A DNA stretch of 53,292 nt from Paenibacillus lemnae (GTDB lineage: Bacteria > Bacillota > Bacilli > Paenibacillales > Paenibacillaceae), in contig NZ_JABBPN010000026.1 of the NCBI RefSeq assembly GCF_012933385.1, forward strand, positions 1 through 53,292, in the 5' to 3' direction. Both the position numbers and the translations under genes were made by a program. Each line of letters opens with the position of its first letter. Position 1 is the stretch's first letter. Positions 15,791 through 23,793 of the stretch are shown here, piece after piece. The notes under the pieces are model-generated. The model did not search any database. It saw nothing but the letters and a program-made list of their open reading frames with translations, and was not told the origin of the DNA.

Positions 15791-16972
15791 TTAACCCTTC
15801 AATTCTCCTAAAAAACTCGTGCCGTATTCCGGCATCTTCACGCCGAAATTGTCGGCAATCGTCGCACCAATATCGGCAAACGTTCTGCGCAGCGGCAGCT
15901 CTTTCCCTTCGCTCCAGCGAGGAGAGTACAGCAGCAGCGGCACAAATTCCCTCGTATGATCCGTCCCCGGATATGTCGGGTCATTCCCGTGATCCGCTGT
16001 AATGATGAGCAGATCATCATGCTTCAGCTTCTCCATCACTTCGGGCAGACGGGCATCGAACTCCTCCATTGCCCTGCCGTATCCTTCCGGATCCCGCCGA
16101 TGTCCGAAAACCGCATCAAAATCTACCAGATTGAGGAAGGAGAGACCTTTAAATGTTTTATCCAGTACGATTGACAATTGATCCATACCGTCCATGTTCG
16201 ATACCGTTCTGACTGCTTCCGTGACGCCTTCCCCATCGTAAATGTCAGCAATTTTGCCCAGCGCGATTACATCCAGGCCGGCATCTGCAAGTTCGTTCAT
16301 AGTCGTGCGTCCGAACGGCTTCAGCGCATAGTCATGACGGTTTGACGTCCGTTTGAAATGACCTGGTGAGCCCAGAAAAGGACGGGCAATGATGCGGCCG
16401 AGCATATAAGGATCTTCTAAGGTGATTTCACGGCAGTATTCACAAATCTCATACAGCTCTTTAAGCGGCACTATTTCCTCATGTGCCGCAATTTGCAGCA
16501 CGGAATCTGCGGAAGTGTAGATAATTAAAGCACCGGTTCTCATATGCTCTTCGCCGAGCTCATCCAAAATCTCCGTTCCGCTGGCCGGTTTGTTGCCAAT
16601 CACCTTACGTCCTGTCTTCTCTTCAATCCGTTGGATCAGTTCATCCGGGAACCCGTTCGGAAACACTCGGAATGGCGTGTCGATATACAGCCCCATGATC
16701 TCCCAATGGCCGGTCATGGTATCCTTGCCGCTGGAAGCCTCCTGCATCTTCGTATAAAAAGCCTTCGGGTGATCTGCCTTGGCAACGCCCTGGATTTCCC
16801 GAATGTTGGACAGACCCAGCTGTCCCAGATTTGGAAGATTTAGTCCGCCGCATGCCTGTGCGATATGACCCAGTGTATCGCTGCCCACATCATGGAAAGC
16901 TGCAGCATCCGGTGCTTCACCGATGCCGACGGAATCCATGACGATGACATGTACCCGTTCAAAAGGTTTCAT
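15791..16972 (-). CDS. deoB: Phosphopentomutase
   Basis: This 393-residue enzyme of the alkaline phosphatase superfamily interconverts (deoxy)ribose-1-phosphate and (deoxy)ribose-5-phosphate. Metal-binding motifs are VMDSVGIGEAPDA at residues 11-23, ITADHGNDPT near residue 325 and the following DHTREFVP. The frame opens with GTG at 16987, but that triplet lies inside the ribosome binding site (GTGGAGG), and the ATG at 16972 is eight bases beyond it. Its product goes to DeoC. The gap to nupC contains a partial copy of the repeat seen at 8163. Confidence 0.94.
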   Translation of the reverse strand: MKPFERVHVIVMDSVGIGEAPDAAAFHDVGSDTLGHIAQACGGLNLPNLGQLGLSNIREIQGVAKADHPKAFYTKMQEASSGKDTMTGHWEIMGLYIDTPFRVFPNGFPDELIQRIEEKTGRKVIGNKPASGTEILDELGEEHMRTGALIIYTSADSVLQIAAHEEIVPLKELYEICEYCREITLEDPYMLGRIIARPFLGSPGHFKRTSNRHDYALKPFGRTTMNELADAGLDVIALGKIADIYDGEGVTEAVRTVSNMDGMDQLSIVLDKTFKGLSFLNLVDFDAVFGHRRDPEGYGRAMEEFDARLPEVMEKLKHDDLLIITADHGNDPTYPGTDHTREFVPLLLYSPRWSEGKELPLRRTFADIGATIADNFGVKMPEYGTSFLGELKG

Positions 16973-16994
16973 GAAAAGTTCCTCCACTTCTCGG

Positions 16995-17040
16995 ATGTTA
17001 TATAGAATGAGCTAAAGTTATCTTTTCGGAAGGCTGCCAG
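16995..17040. repeat. Partial second copy of the 8163 repeat
   Basis: This segment aligns with 8163-8208 over about 45 bases with only a few differences and two single-base gaps (shared TATATA..., AGTTA.CTTT.CGGA.GGCTGC). In both places it lies just upstream of a minus-strand start codon and includes a TATATA -10-like block. Confidence 0.5.
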
Positions 17041-17068
17041 CCTATCCATGTATTGTAGCCCTGGTTGG

Positions 17069-18247
17069 TTACAGGAACAAGCCTGCAATTGTAGCTGAAA
17101 GCACGCTGACCAGTGTGGCACCATACAAGAGCTTTAATCCAAATCGCGCAACCACATTCCCCTGCTTCTCATTCAGCCCCTTGACTGCACCAGCGATAAT
17201 GCCGATGGAGGAAAAGTTCGCAAAGGATACCAGAAATACAGATACAATACCTACCGTTCTGGCGGACAGATCCGTGAAATTCGCCAAATCCAGCATGGCG
17301 ACAAATTCATTGGATACCAGTTTCGTGGCCATAATACTGCCCGCATCGACCGCCTCCCTGAAAGGCACCCCCATCACAACCGCAAATGGAGCAAAGAGGT
17401 AACCGAGCAGCTGCTGGAATGAGATTCCGAACAGGCTGTCAAAGATTCCGTTCACCATCGCGATCAAGGCAACAAAGCCCAAAAGCATGGCCGCAACGAT
17501 AACGGCTACTTTGAAACCGTCCATAATATATTCTCCCAGCATCTCGAAAAAGGACTGCTTCTCCTCTTCTTGTACTTCCAGAATATCCTCATCCTTGGGC
17601 ACTTCATAAGGATTGACGATAGATGCAATGATAAATCCGCCAAACAGATTCAGTACGAGTGCAGTTACGACATATCTGGGCTCGATCATCGTCATATAGG
17701 CACCGACAATGGACATGGACACGGTCGACATCGCGGACGCACACAACGTATATATCCGGTGTTTCGGAATAAGGGCAATCTGTTTTTTTACCGAAATAAA
17801 GACCTCGGACTGTCCCAGAATGGCAGACGCTACTGCATTATAGGACTCCAGCTTGCCCATACCGTTCACTTTGCTCAGAACGATACCGATATACCTTACA
17901 ATAAACGGCAGCACTTTGATGTACTGCAAAATACCGATCAGCGCGGAAATAAATACGATCGGCAGCAGTACGTTCACAAAGAACGGTGCAGCCCCTTCGT
18001 TAGCCAGACCCCCAAACACGAACTCAATACCTGCCCCGGCATACCCCAGCAGCGCTTCAAAAGTATTGGCAATTCCCTTCACCATTACTTCTCCCAAACT
18101 GGTGTTCAACAATATATACCCGAGAATCAGCTGCAGCCCGATCATGACCGCAAGCGGACGGTAACGAATGTTTCTCTTGTCGTTACTGATCAGGAGAGCC
18201 AGTCCGAAAACGACTAATACGCCTAACACAGCAATTAAAACTTTCAT
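17069..18247 (-). CDS. nupC: NupC-type nucleoside:cation symporter
   Basis: This 392-residue concentrative nucleoside transporter (CNT family) has about ten hydrophobic segments. The N-terminal pair is followed by an alternating gate/core arrangement: GLANEGAAPFFVNVLLPIVFIS, the conserved GQSEVFISVK motif near residues 147-156, and SANFSSIG-like SFANFSSIGI near the C-terminus. These carry nucleoside and ion-binding residues. The ATG at 18247 follows GGGGGA and matches B. subtilis NupC in length. It imports pyrimidine and possibly purine nucleosides for the salvage enzymes around it. Confidence 0.92.
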   Translation of the reverse strand: MKVLIAVLGVLVVFGLALLISNDKRNIRYRPLAVMIGLQLILGYILLNTSLGEVMVKGIANTFEALLGYAGAGIEFVFGGLANEGAAPFFVNVLLPIVFISALIGILQYIKVLPFIVRYIGIVLSKVNGMGKLESYNAVASAILGQSEVFISVKKQIALIPKHRIYTLCASAMSTVSMSIVGAYMTMIEPRYVVTALVLNLFGGFIIASIVNPYEVPKDEDILEVQEEEKQSFFEMLGEYIMDGFKVAVIVAAMLLGFVALIAMVNGIFDSLFGISFQQLLGYLFAPFAVVMGVPFREAVDAGSIMATKLVSNEFVAMLDLANFTDLSARTVGIVSVFLVSFANFSSIGIIAGAVKGLNEKQGNVVARFGLKLLYGATLVSVLSATIAGLFL

Positions 18248-18369
18248 CTGATGTTCCCCCAATAGTTGACTTGTCTGTGAATGTTTATTTACTGTTTGAT
18301 GTTCAAAAAACTAGATTCATAGAGCGCTTTCATATTGTTTCTGTGAAACAGGGCTGTAATCAGCCCCGT

Positions 18370-18762
18370 TTATCCCATATCTTTAGCCTGGAATGCGCCA
18401 GGCAGCAGACGTTCAATATTCCACTCTTCTGTATGGCCGTGAAGATTACTCAGATAGATCCGGGTCCCGCTGTCGCAAAACTCGGCCAGCACCTGCCGAC
18501 AAGCGCCGCAAGGGGATACCGGACCTTCGGTATCTGCTACAACAGCAATTTCTTCAATATGCTGATGCCCTTCGGAAACCATTTTGAAAATGGCAGTACG
18601 TTCTGCGCAGTTGGTGAGACCATAAGATGCATTCTCGATATTGCATCCCCGGTACACCTTCCCTCCGGCCCGAACCGCAGCACCGACCTGAAACTGTGAA
18701 TATGGCACATACGCCTGTTTTCGCGCTTCCAAAGCTTCAGCAATCAGTTGTTCTCTGGTCAT
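18370..18762 (-). CDS. cdd: Cytidine deaminase
   Basis: This 130-residue small tetrameric-type enzyme deaminates cytidine and deoxycytidine. Zinc ligands are C52, C85 and C88, with catalytic E54, in CAERTA and PCGACRQ. A GTG at 18780 opens the frame, but it overlaps the AAGGAGG site, and the ATG at 18762 eight bases beyond it gives the normal N-terminus (MTREQLI.EA..AR). It lies between deoC and nupC and converts imported cytidine to uridine for Pdp. Confidence 0.94.
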   Translation of the reverse strand: MTREQLIAEALEARKQAYVPYSQFQVGAAVRAGGKVYRGCNIENASYGLTNCAERTAIFKMVSEGHQHIEEIAVVADTEGPVSPCGACRQVLAEFCDSGTRIYLSNLHGHTEEWNIERLLPGAFQAKDMG

Positions 18763-18790
18763 ACCTAACGCCTCCTTCACCGGCAGGTGA

Positions 18791-19456
18791 TTAGTAGTTC
18801 CCTTCCGACTGTCCGCCTTCCATAATCTTCACGCCAGAGCTCGCGCCGATCCGTGTAGCTCCTGCCTCCACCATGGCTTTCATATCTTCCAGACTGCGTA
18901 CCCCGCCGGATGCCTTTACGCCTGCACGGTCACCGACGGTTTTGCGCATCAATGCCACATCTTTGAACGTTGCTCCTCCTGTTGAAAACCCTGTGGAGGT
19001 CTTCACAAAGTCAGCTCCAGCCTGCACAGCAAGCTCACATGCAGCCACCTTCTCCTCATCTGTAAGCAGACAGGTTTCGATTATGACTTTGACGAGTGCC
19101 CGTCCTTTAGCCGCATCGACAACCGCTTGAATATCGCGGAGCACCTGATCCTTCTGTCCCGATTTGAGCGCTCCGATATTAAGGACCATATCGATTTCGG
19201 CAGCCCCATTGTCAATCGCATCCTTCGTCTCAAAAGCTTTTACCGCAGATGTCGAGGATCCTAAAGGAAAACCAATCACTGTACATACCTTGACTTCTGT
19301 TCCCGCAAGCTGCTCTGCTGCATATTGTACCCATGTCGGGTTGACACATACCGAAGCAAACTCATATCTTTTCGCTTCCTCCGTCAGTTTGGTAATCTCC
19401 TCTTTCACCGCATCGGCTTTCAACAGCGTATGGTCAATCATTCCGGCTAAATTCAT
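18791..19456 (-). CDS. deoC: Deoxyribose-phosphate aldolase
   Basis: This 221-residue class I aldolase of TIM-barrel fold splits 2-deoxyribose-5-phosphate into glyceraldehyde-3-phosphate and acetaldehyde. The Schiff-base lysine is K152 in FVKTSTGFSTGGAT, and EIDMVLN (87-93) carries the conserved Asp. ATGAGGAG precedes the ATG. It is the first gene of the deo operon, right after a promoter with DeoR-type operators and a possible cre site. Confidence 0.94.
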   Translation of the reverse strand: MNLAGMIDHTLLKADAVKEEITKLTEEAKRYEFASVCVNPTWVQYAAEQLAGTEVKVCTVIGFPLGSSTSAVKAFETKDAIDNGAAEIDMVLNIGALKSGQKDQVLRDIQAVVDAAKGRALVKVIIETCLLTDEEKVAACELAVQAGADFVKTSTGFSTGGATFKDVALMRKTVGDRAGVKASGGVRSLEDMKAMVEAGATRIGASSGVKIMEGGQSEGNY

Positions 19457-19483
19457 TGGGATTCACTCCTCATTGTAGGATGA

Positions 19484-19497
19484 TATAACGTTTTCAT
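19484..19497. promoter_or_regulatory. Possible CcpA (cre) site in the deoC leader
   Basis: On minus ATGAAAACGTTATA matches the cre consensus around its central CG, with one mismatch in the right half. It lies about 30 bases downstream of the deo promoter -10, where CcpA could block transcription. The B. subtilis deo genes are glucose-repressed. Confidence 0.4.
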
Positions 19498-19523
19498 AAT
19501 GATGTCTTTGTCGGTTCGGGAAC

Positions 19524-19574
19524 ATCATATCATAAGGATGAACATATGTAAAATGTATACTGAACTTATGTTCA
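19524..19574 (-). promoter_or_regulatory. deo operon promoter with DeoR-type operators
   Basis: Minus-strand -35 TTTACA (19552-19547), 17-bp spacer, -10 TATGAT (19529-19524). A half-site TGAACA at 19539-19544 (plus) lies in the spacer. A perfect palindrome TGAAC-TTAT-GTTCA (19561-19574) lies just upstream of the -35. B. subtilis DeoR binds a similar TGAAC-type palindrome plus half-site. Confidence 0.65.
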
Positions 19575-19633
19575 TGGTCGTTTATGGAAGCATCACTTAC
19601 ATTGTTCTCCACCCCTTTCTATATCATGCATGC

Positions 19634-19689
19634 ACAAAAAAAAGCACCGCGCGCAGATGATAAAGAGAACCTCCTCCGCAGCGGTACTT
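19634..19689 (-). terminator. Terminator of deoR
   Basis: AGTACCGC and GCGGTGCT pair on minus, with extra inner pairing, followed by eight U. It separates deoR from the deo promoter. Confidence 0.8.
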
Positions 19690-19706
19690 TCGCAACAATA
19701 ATTGAT

Positions 19707-20654
19707 TTAATTTACGCCCTCTTCAAGCAATGCCTGTGCTGTAAACTGATCGGTCACCAATGTATTGGCATACCGGCCATACAGAGCAGCCTTGATCGCC
19801 TCGATCTTGCGCTGCCCGCCCGCCACCAGAACTGAACGTTCTTTATACCGGAGATCTTCCAGCTCAATCCCGATCGTCCGGCTGTTAATGTCACTGCTGA
19901 TGATCTCTCCCTGTGCATTAAAAAATCTGGAGCAGATGTCTCCAGCTCCCTGGCTTTGCAGCAGTTCCTGCTCATGCTCGTTAAAATAGCCGAGACGGAA
20001 CAGAAGTGCATCATCTTTCACGGTCCCTACCGTAAAAACGGCAATATTGGCCTGCTTGCCCAGCTGAATGATGCGCTGGATGTGCCGGTCTTCCTCCACC
20101 ATCCCCTTGAGCATCATGCTGTCAAAAATAACAGGAAGCGGCAGATGCCTCGCCATCGTGCCATAAGCCTCGGCGAACAGGTTGACGATTTCAGCAGCAT
20201 ACGTATTCACATGGGAATGACTCACCCCACCCTTCAGCTGAACTACCTCGACGCCCCGGACAGACTTCTGCTGCAACTGCTGCGCTACCGCATGCATCGT
20301 TGTTCCCCAGGTTACACCGATGATGTCTCCGTCCTCCACCGTCTCATCCAGAAATTGGGCTGCTGCCTTGCTGATATGTTTTTGAATCTCCTTGTACTCG
20401 TTACGAGGTGTATAACTGACCAGCACCTGATCTAGTCCGAACTTGTTTCTTACCTGTTCACCCAGGGCGCCAAGATCCTCCAGTGGATCCACAATGGTAA
20501 TGACTACATACCCTTGTTCCTTGGCTTGCTGCAGCAAACGGGATACCGTGGGCCGTGATACACCAAGCCTGACTGCAATCTCCTGCTGGCTGTAGTCTGA
20601 CAAATAATATAGCCGTGCTGCCTCAATGCTTAAGCGCTGCTTATCCTGATCCAT
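19707..20654 (-). CDS. deoR: DeoR-type (SorC family) transcriptional regulator of the deo genes
   Basis: This 315-residue protein has an N-terminal winged HTH (about residues 18-45, YSQQEIAVRLGVSRPTVSRLL) and a C-terminal SorC sugar-binding domain. The latter includes GVTWGTTMHAVA for phosphate binding, and VAGGQRKIEAIKAAL near the end. The domain order and length match B. subtilis DeoR, which is released from DNA by deoxyribose-5-phosphate. Its gene lies upstream of the deo operon on the same strand but has its own terminator. A candidate -10 TATAAT (20695-20690) overlaps a DnaA box. Confidence 0.9.
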   Translation of the reverse strand: MDQDKQRLSIEAARLYYLSDYSQQEIAVRLGVSRPTVSRLLQQAKEQGYVVITIVDPLEDLGALGEQVRNKFGLDQVLVSYTPRNEYKEIQKHISKAAAQFLDETVEDGDIIGVTWGTTMHAVAQQLQQKSVRGVEVVQLKGGVSHSHVNTYAAEIVNLFAEAYGTMARHLPLPVIFDSMMLKGMVEEDRHIQRIIQLGKQANIAVFTVGTVKDDALLFRLGYFNEHEQELLQSQGAGDICSRFFNAQGEIISSDINSRTIGIELEDLRYKERSVLVAGGQRKIEAIKAALYGRYANTLVTDQFTAQALLEEGVN

Positions 20655-20690
20655 ATTGTTATCCCTGCTTTGTTTAGTGAATTGGCTACA

Positions 20691-20962
20691 TTATACACAG
20701 TTCCCTGTTAAATATCGATAGGATGGCAGCACAAGAGACGGAATTCTCGCCGACAAGCAATTTTTCCGTCCCGTCCAATTGTGTACAAGCTTCATTTATG
20801 GTCTGTAGTTATCCACATATCACCAATGTGAACCCGCTCTTTTCAAGTTCCGGACAATATCATCAGTGGGTAACTGAAGTTATCCCGTATTTCATCCCCA
20901 TTTGTTCACAAACCCTGTATAACTTTGGACTTCCGATTCACTGCTGCAGGATTTTATACACA
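20691..20962 (+). promoter_or_regulatory. Cluster of DnaA boxes in the deoR upstream region
   Basis: This 335-bp gap has no gene. It contains TTATACACA (20691-20699), the consensus TTATCCACA (20809-20817), the one-mismatch TTGTTCACA (20902-20910) and TTATACACA (20954-20962), all in the same orientation. Three exact TTATNCACA sites in so short a stretch are far above chance. The first overlaps the likely deoR -10. Confidence 0.55.
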
Positions 20963-20989
20963 GAGTCTGTTTTTCGTAAAATACATATT

Positions 20990-21166
20990 CTATACAACTA
21001 GTTCCGGTGTCCCGTTATTTGGCAGGTACAGGTTCACCCAGGCGACGTACAGGCCAATCAATACCGAAGCCAAGAGCAGAATGGATGCTATAAAGGTCAA
21101 TTTCTTCAGTTCATATTGTGTCGATTTCCCCTGACGGACACTCTTGACCCTGACTTTTTTGGTCAT
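20990..21166 (-). CDS. Small basic single-span membrane protein
   Basis: This 58-residue protein has a strongly basic N-terminal third (MTKKVRVKSVRQGK), one hydrophobic helix at about residues 26-46 (LTFIASILLLASVLIGLYVAW) and a short outside tail. The frame opens at 21193, but the ATG at 21166 follows GGAGGGAG at good spacing. I recognise no family. It sits alone between the RNase H gene and the DnaA-box region. Confidence 0.55.
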   Translation of the reverse strand: MTKKVRVKSVRQGKSTQYELKKLTFIASILLLASVLIGLYVAWVNLYLPNNGTPELVV

Positions 21167-21257
21167 TTGCAGCTCCCTCCCCCCATCCAACATCCGACTG
21201 CTTACAGCTTATGCCTTACACCGCACGATGGTTTCATGAAATGGACTCCCGCTGACA

Positions 21258-21306
21258 AACAAGGCCAAGAAGCCCTAATTCTAGTGTCAGGGGTTCTCGG
21301 CCTGTT
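21258..21306 (-). terminator. Long hairpin after the RNase H gene
   Basis: AACAGGCCGAGAA..CCCT pairs with AGGG.TTCTTGGCCTTGTT over about 17 bp on minus. The U-tract is weak (TTGTTTG), so termination is likely but not certain. Confidence 0.55.
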
Positions 21307-21317
21307 CTTCCATATCG

Positions 21318-21983
21318 TTATTTTCTTCCGTAATCTGCTTTAATTTCTCCCCAGTCTTTCGTATGCCATTTGAGCACCTTATTGTTGTATGTATGTGTAC
21401 GCAGCCAAGCCTCTGCCCGGTCAACCAGTTCCCAGATTTCACGCGTGGAAGCATCTCTCGGCAGCGTGGATACTGCCTTCTTCTGCTTGACCCATTTCAA
21501 GGCATTGGCGGAATCACTGTAAACCGTTTTGCTGCTCCCCTGCTGATGCAGATATGCCAAGGCATGTACAATCGCCAAAAATTCCCCCAGATTATTCGTC
21601 CCCTTCGGAATAGGACCACGCGAAAATATAATATCGCCGGTTTGGGTATCCACTCCCTTGTACTCCACCGGTCCGGGATTGCCTCGGGTCCCCACATCGA
21701 CAGATATACTGTCATAGTCAATATCTCCGGGATCAACGGCCGGCGATTTACCTGTGCCTGTAGATCGGCTCTTGCCTGATTTAGAAGCTGTACTGGTTCC
21801 ACCCTGCTTACCCCAGAAGGCTTTCCATCCCAGAGCATAAGCCTTTTCAGCTTCCGACCGGGATTCAAAAGCTTTGAATTTGGCCCCGGTAAACTGGTTG
21901 ACCTGCTGCTGACACTCCCCCCAGCTTGAATATATGCCGGGCTGTGCACCGACCCAGACTACATAATATTTACTCTTTGCCAC
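21318..21983 (-). CDS. Ribonuclease H with N-terminal viroplasmin (caulimovirus VI) domain
   Basis: This 221-residue protein has a viroplasmin-like RNA/DNA-hybrid binding domain at residues 4-50 (KYYVVWVGAQPGIYSSWGEC), a low-complexity Ser/Gly/Lys linker (60-85) and an RNase H domain. The expected catalytic carboxylates are visible: D96 in VDVGTRGNPG, E134 in NLGEFLAI, D157 in YSDSAN and D217 in KADYGR. It should cut RNA in RNA-DNA hybrids. The architecture is that of eukaryotic RNase H1 and some Firmicute homologues. Confidence 0.88.
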   Translation of the reverse strand: MAKSKYYVVWVGAQPGIYSSWGECQQQVNQFTGAKFKAFESRSEAEKAYALGWKAFWGKQGGTSTASKSGKSRSTGTGKSPAVDPGDIDYDSISVDVGTRGNPGPVEYKGVDTQTGDIIFSRGPIPKGTNNLGEFLAIVHALAYLHQQGSSKTVYSDSANALKWVKQKKAVSTLPRDASTREIWELVDRAEAWLRTHTYNNKVLKWHTKDWGEIKADYGRK

Positions 21984-22067
21984 GTCCGTTCATCCTTCCT
22001 TTCAAGAAGCTTCTCTAGCGTACTATAGCAGTCCTCTTTCTGATGTGCAAAAGGCACCGATTCACAC

Positions 22068-22274
22068 TTAAGCAGCCGCAACAAAAAAAGCGTCATCGTT
22101 TCCGATCCGCTTTTTATGCTTCACTTTTTGCAATATTTCCTGCTTGCCCGGTTTGATTCGAACATGCTGTGACAGGGCTCCAAAATCCTCATTCGTTCTC
22201 CTCATGCCTGATGCACACCAGGTTCCGGCCCGCTCCGCTTTACGGAGCGCCTTCTGTGTACGAGTACGCGCCAT
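22068..22274 (-). CDS. Small basic hypothetical protein
   Basis: This 68-residue soluble protein starts MARTRTQKALRKAERAG and is rich in Arg and Lys, so it may bind nucleic acid. AAGGAG lies about ten bases upstream of the ATG. I recall similar short proteins beginning MARTRTQKALRKAER in Bacillales but know no function. It stands alone between the RNase H and UPF0316 genes. Confidence 0.6.
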   Translation of the reverse strand: MARTRTQKALRKAERAGTWCASGMRRTNEDFGALSQHVRIKPGKQEILQKVKHKKRIGNDDAFFVAAA

Positions 22275-22334
22275 ACGCTAATCACTCCTTGAACTCATTT
22301 GATGTTTCTTACTTCATTATATAGTATATTCCCC

Positions 22335-22868
22335 TTAAAAGCGCTGGCGTTCCGTCAACTTCACCCAGAATCCGCCTTTAAAGTTTTTCGGTTCATGCGA
22401 AATGATAAAGGCTTGTGGAGACAGCTTCTTCAATGTTTCCATCAAACGCTTTTCATTGCTTCGCTTCACAAGAACCTGGAGCACCAGACGTTTGCCTTCC
22501 TTTCCATCCGCGGTCCAGGAGGTCACGCCGTACCCTTTTTCCCGCAGCGTCACAGGCAGTTCAAGCTCAACAGAATCAACAATGACCTGTACGACCAGAT
22601 ATCCCAGGGCGAGGTACTCCTCAATTAAACTACCCAGATAAACGCCAAGGCCAAATCCCAGACAATAAGCTGCCATATTTACCGGATTGTCCAGATTTTG
22701 CAGCACCAGATTCAATCCCAGCAGGTATACAAAAACCTCCACCATAGCCAGAAAAGAAGCCAGTGCTCTCCGGCCCTTGATCATTAAAATGAGCCGCAGT
22801 GTAAAAATCGATACATAAACAACATTAATTCCGATGATGGAACCGATTAGTCCAAATGATAACGTCAT
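22335..22868 (-). CDS. UPF0316 / DUF2179 membrane protein
   Basis: This 177-residue protein has three N-terminal membrane helices (about residues 5-30, 36-55 and 62-83). A soluble C-terminal DUF2179 domain (about 95-177) follows, starting VVQVIVDSVELELPVTLREKGYGVTSW. The same arrangement defines the UPF0316 family (YebE-like). Function is unknown. It has no operon partner, and a bidirectional gap separates it from the TetR gene. Confidence 0.8.
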   Translation of the reverse strand: MTLSFGLIGSIIGINVVYVSIFTLRLILMIKGRRALASFLAMVEVFVYLLGLNLVLQNLDNPVNMAAYCLGFGLGVYLGSLIEEYLALGYLVVQVIVDSVELELPVTLREKGYGVTSWTADGKEGKRLVLQVLVKRSNEKRLMETLKKLSPQAFIISHEPKNFKGGFWVKLTERQRF

Positions 22869-22951
22869 GTAAGACCATCATCTCCTTATTTATATTATGA
22901 AGTGATATTACCCGTACTTACTCGTAAACACTCACACCTGCCATTTCCGTT

Positions 22952-23578
22952 TTAGGTTTTCGGATGTTTATATAATGTAACCGGATTGCTGAAAATAAGA
23001 CGAGATAAGATCAGCGAGACCTCCATAGGAGATTCCTTCATTCCCGTGTTCAGCCAGTGCTGGATCACACCGAGCTGTGCGGAGATAGCATAGGAGGACA
23101 AATAGTCGATGGGTACGATTAATTCCTCCTGATCTTCGCCTAGCCGGGCCAGAATGCTCTGGGCCATCGTGCTGCTCATCACTTCTTTCAGCTTCACATG
23201 AAAGGCAGGATTTCCTCGGGGACCCAGAATCACTGTCATAAACTCGGCGTGCTCCTGTAAATATTCAAATAACTCCGCGACCAGCGGAAGCGGCTTATTC
23301 ATGAAATCAAACACCGGAAGATCTTCTTTCTTGAGCATTTTCTTTTTCTTGGAGCGGATTTTTTGGACACCAGCCAAAATCTCCTCTTCACTCTGCTGCA
23401 GCAAGTCATATTTATCCCGGTAGTGGAGATAAAACGTACCCCGGTTAATATCCGCTCTCACCGTTAAATCGCTGACTGTAATTTCATCAAATGTTTTTTC
23501 CTTCATTAGTGAAGTCAGGGCGTCACGCAATGCTTTCTTCGTTTTTACAATTCTTCGATCCAGGACAGGTTCCTTCAT
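22952..23578 (-). CDS. TetR-family regulator, probable repressor of the adjacent MFS exporter
   Basis: This 208-residue protein has a TetR N-terminal HTH (about residues 10-55: IVKTKKALRDALTSLMKEKTFDEITVSDLTVRADINRGTFYLHYRDKYDL). Its variant HTH resembles the branch with a TetR_C_8-like C-terminal domain. It is divergent from the MFS gene, and the 215-bp gap holds a palindrome over the MFS -10 region. This makes local drug-responsive repression the likely role. Confidence 0.85.
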   Translation of the reverse strand: MKEPVLDRRIVKTKKALRDALTSLMKEKTFDEITVSDLTVRADINRGTFYLHYRDKYDLLQQSEEEILAGVQKIRSKKKKMLKKEDLPVFDFMNKPLPLVAELFEYLQEHAEFMTVILGPRGNPAFHVKLKEVMSSTMAQSILARLGEDQEELIVPIDYLSSYAISAQLGVIQHWLNTGMKESPMEVSLILSRLIFSNPVTLYKHPKT

Positions 23579-23679
23579 ATATCCCCCTTATGTCAACATT
23601 TAAATATGATTCCAAACAAAAATAGTAGACAAAAAACCTTACTCTGTCGATAACATGACAGATCGCGGAATATTGTTGA

Positions 23680-23724
23680 TTGCATTGATTCATGGGTATA
23701 TTATAATAGACTTCGCGACTATTA
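23680..23724 (+). promoter_or_regulatory. MFS promoter with overlapping operator
   Basis: -35 TTGCAT (23680-23685), 16-bp spacer, -10 TATAAT (23702-23707). An inverted repeat with arms TAATAG (23704-23709) and CTATTA (23719-23724) covers the -10 and start region, the usual place for a TetR-family operator. Confidence 0.6.
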
Positions 23725-23793
23725 ATAAACAGTTTGTTCATTATTTATTTTTATCGCTGCATATGGATTTTTATTTGACTGGAGGAAACATAG

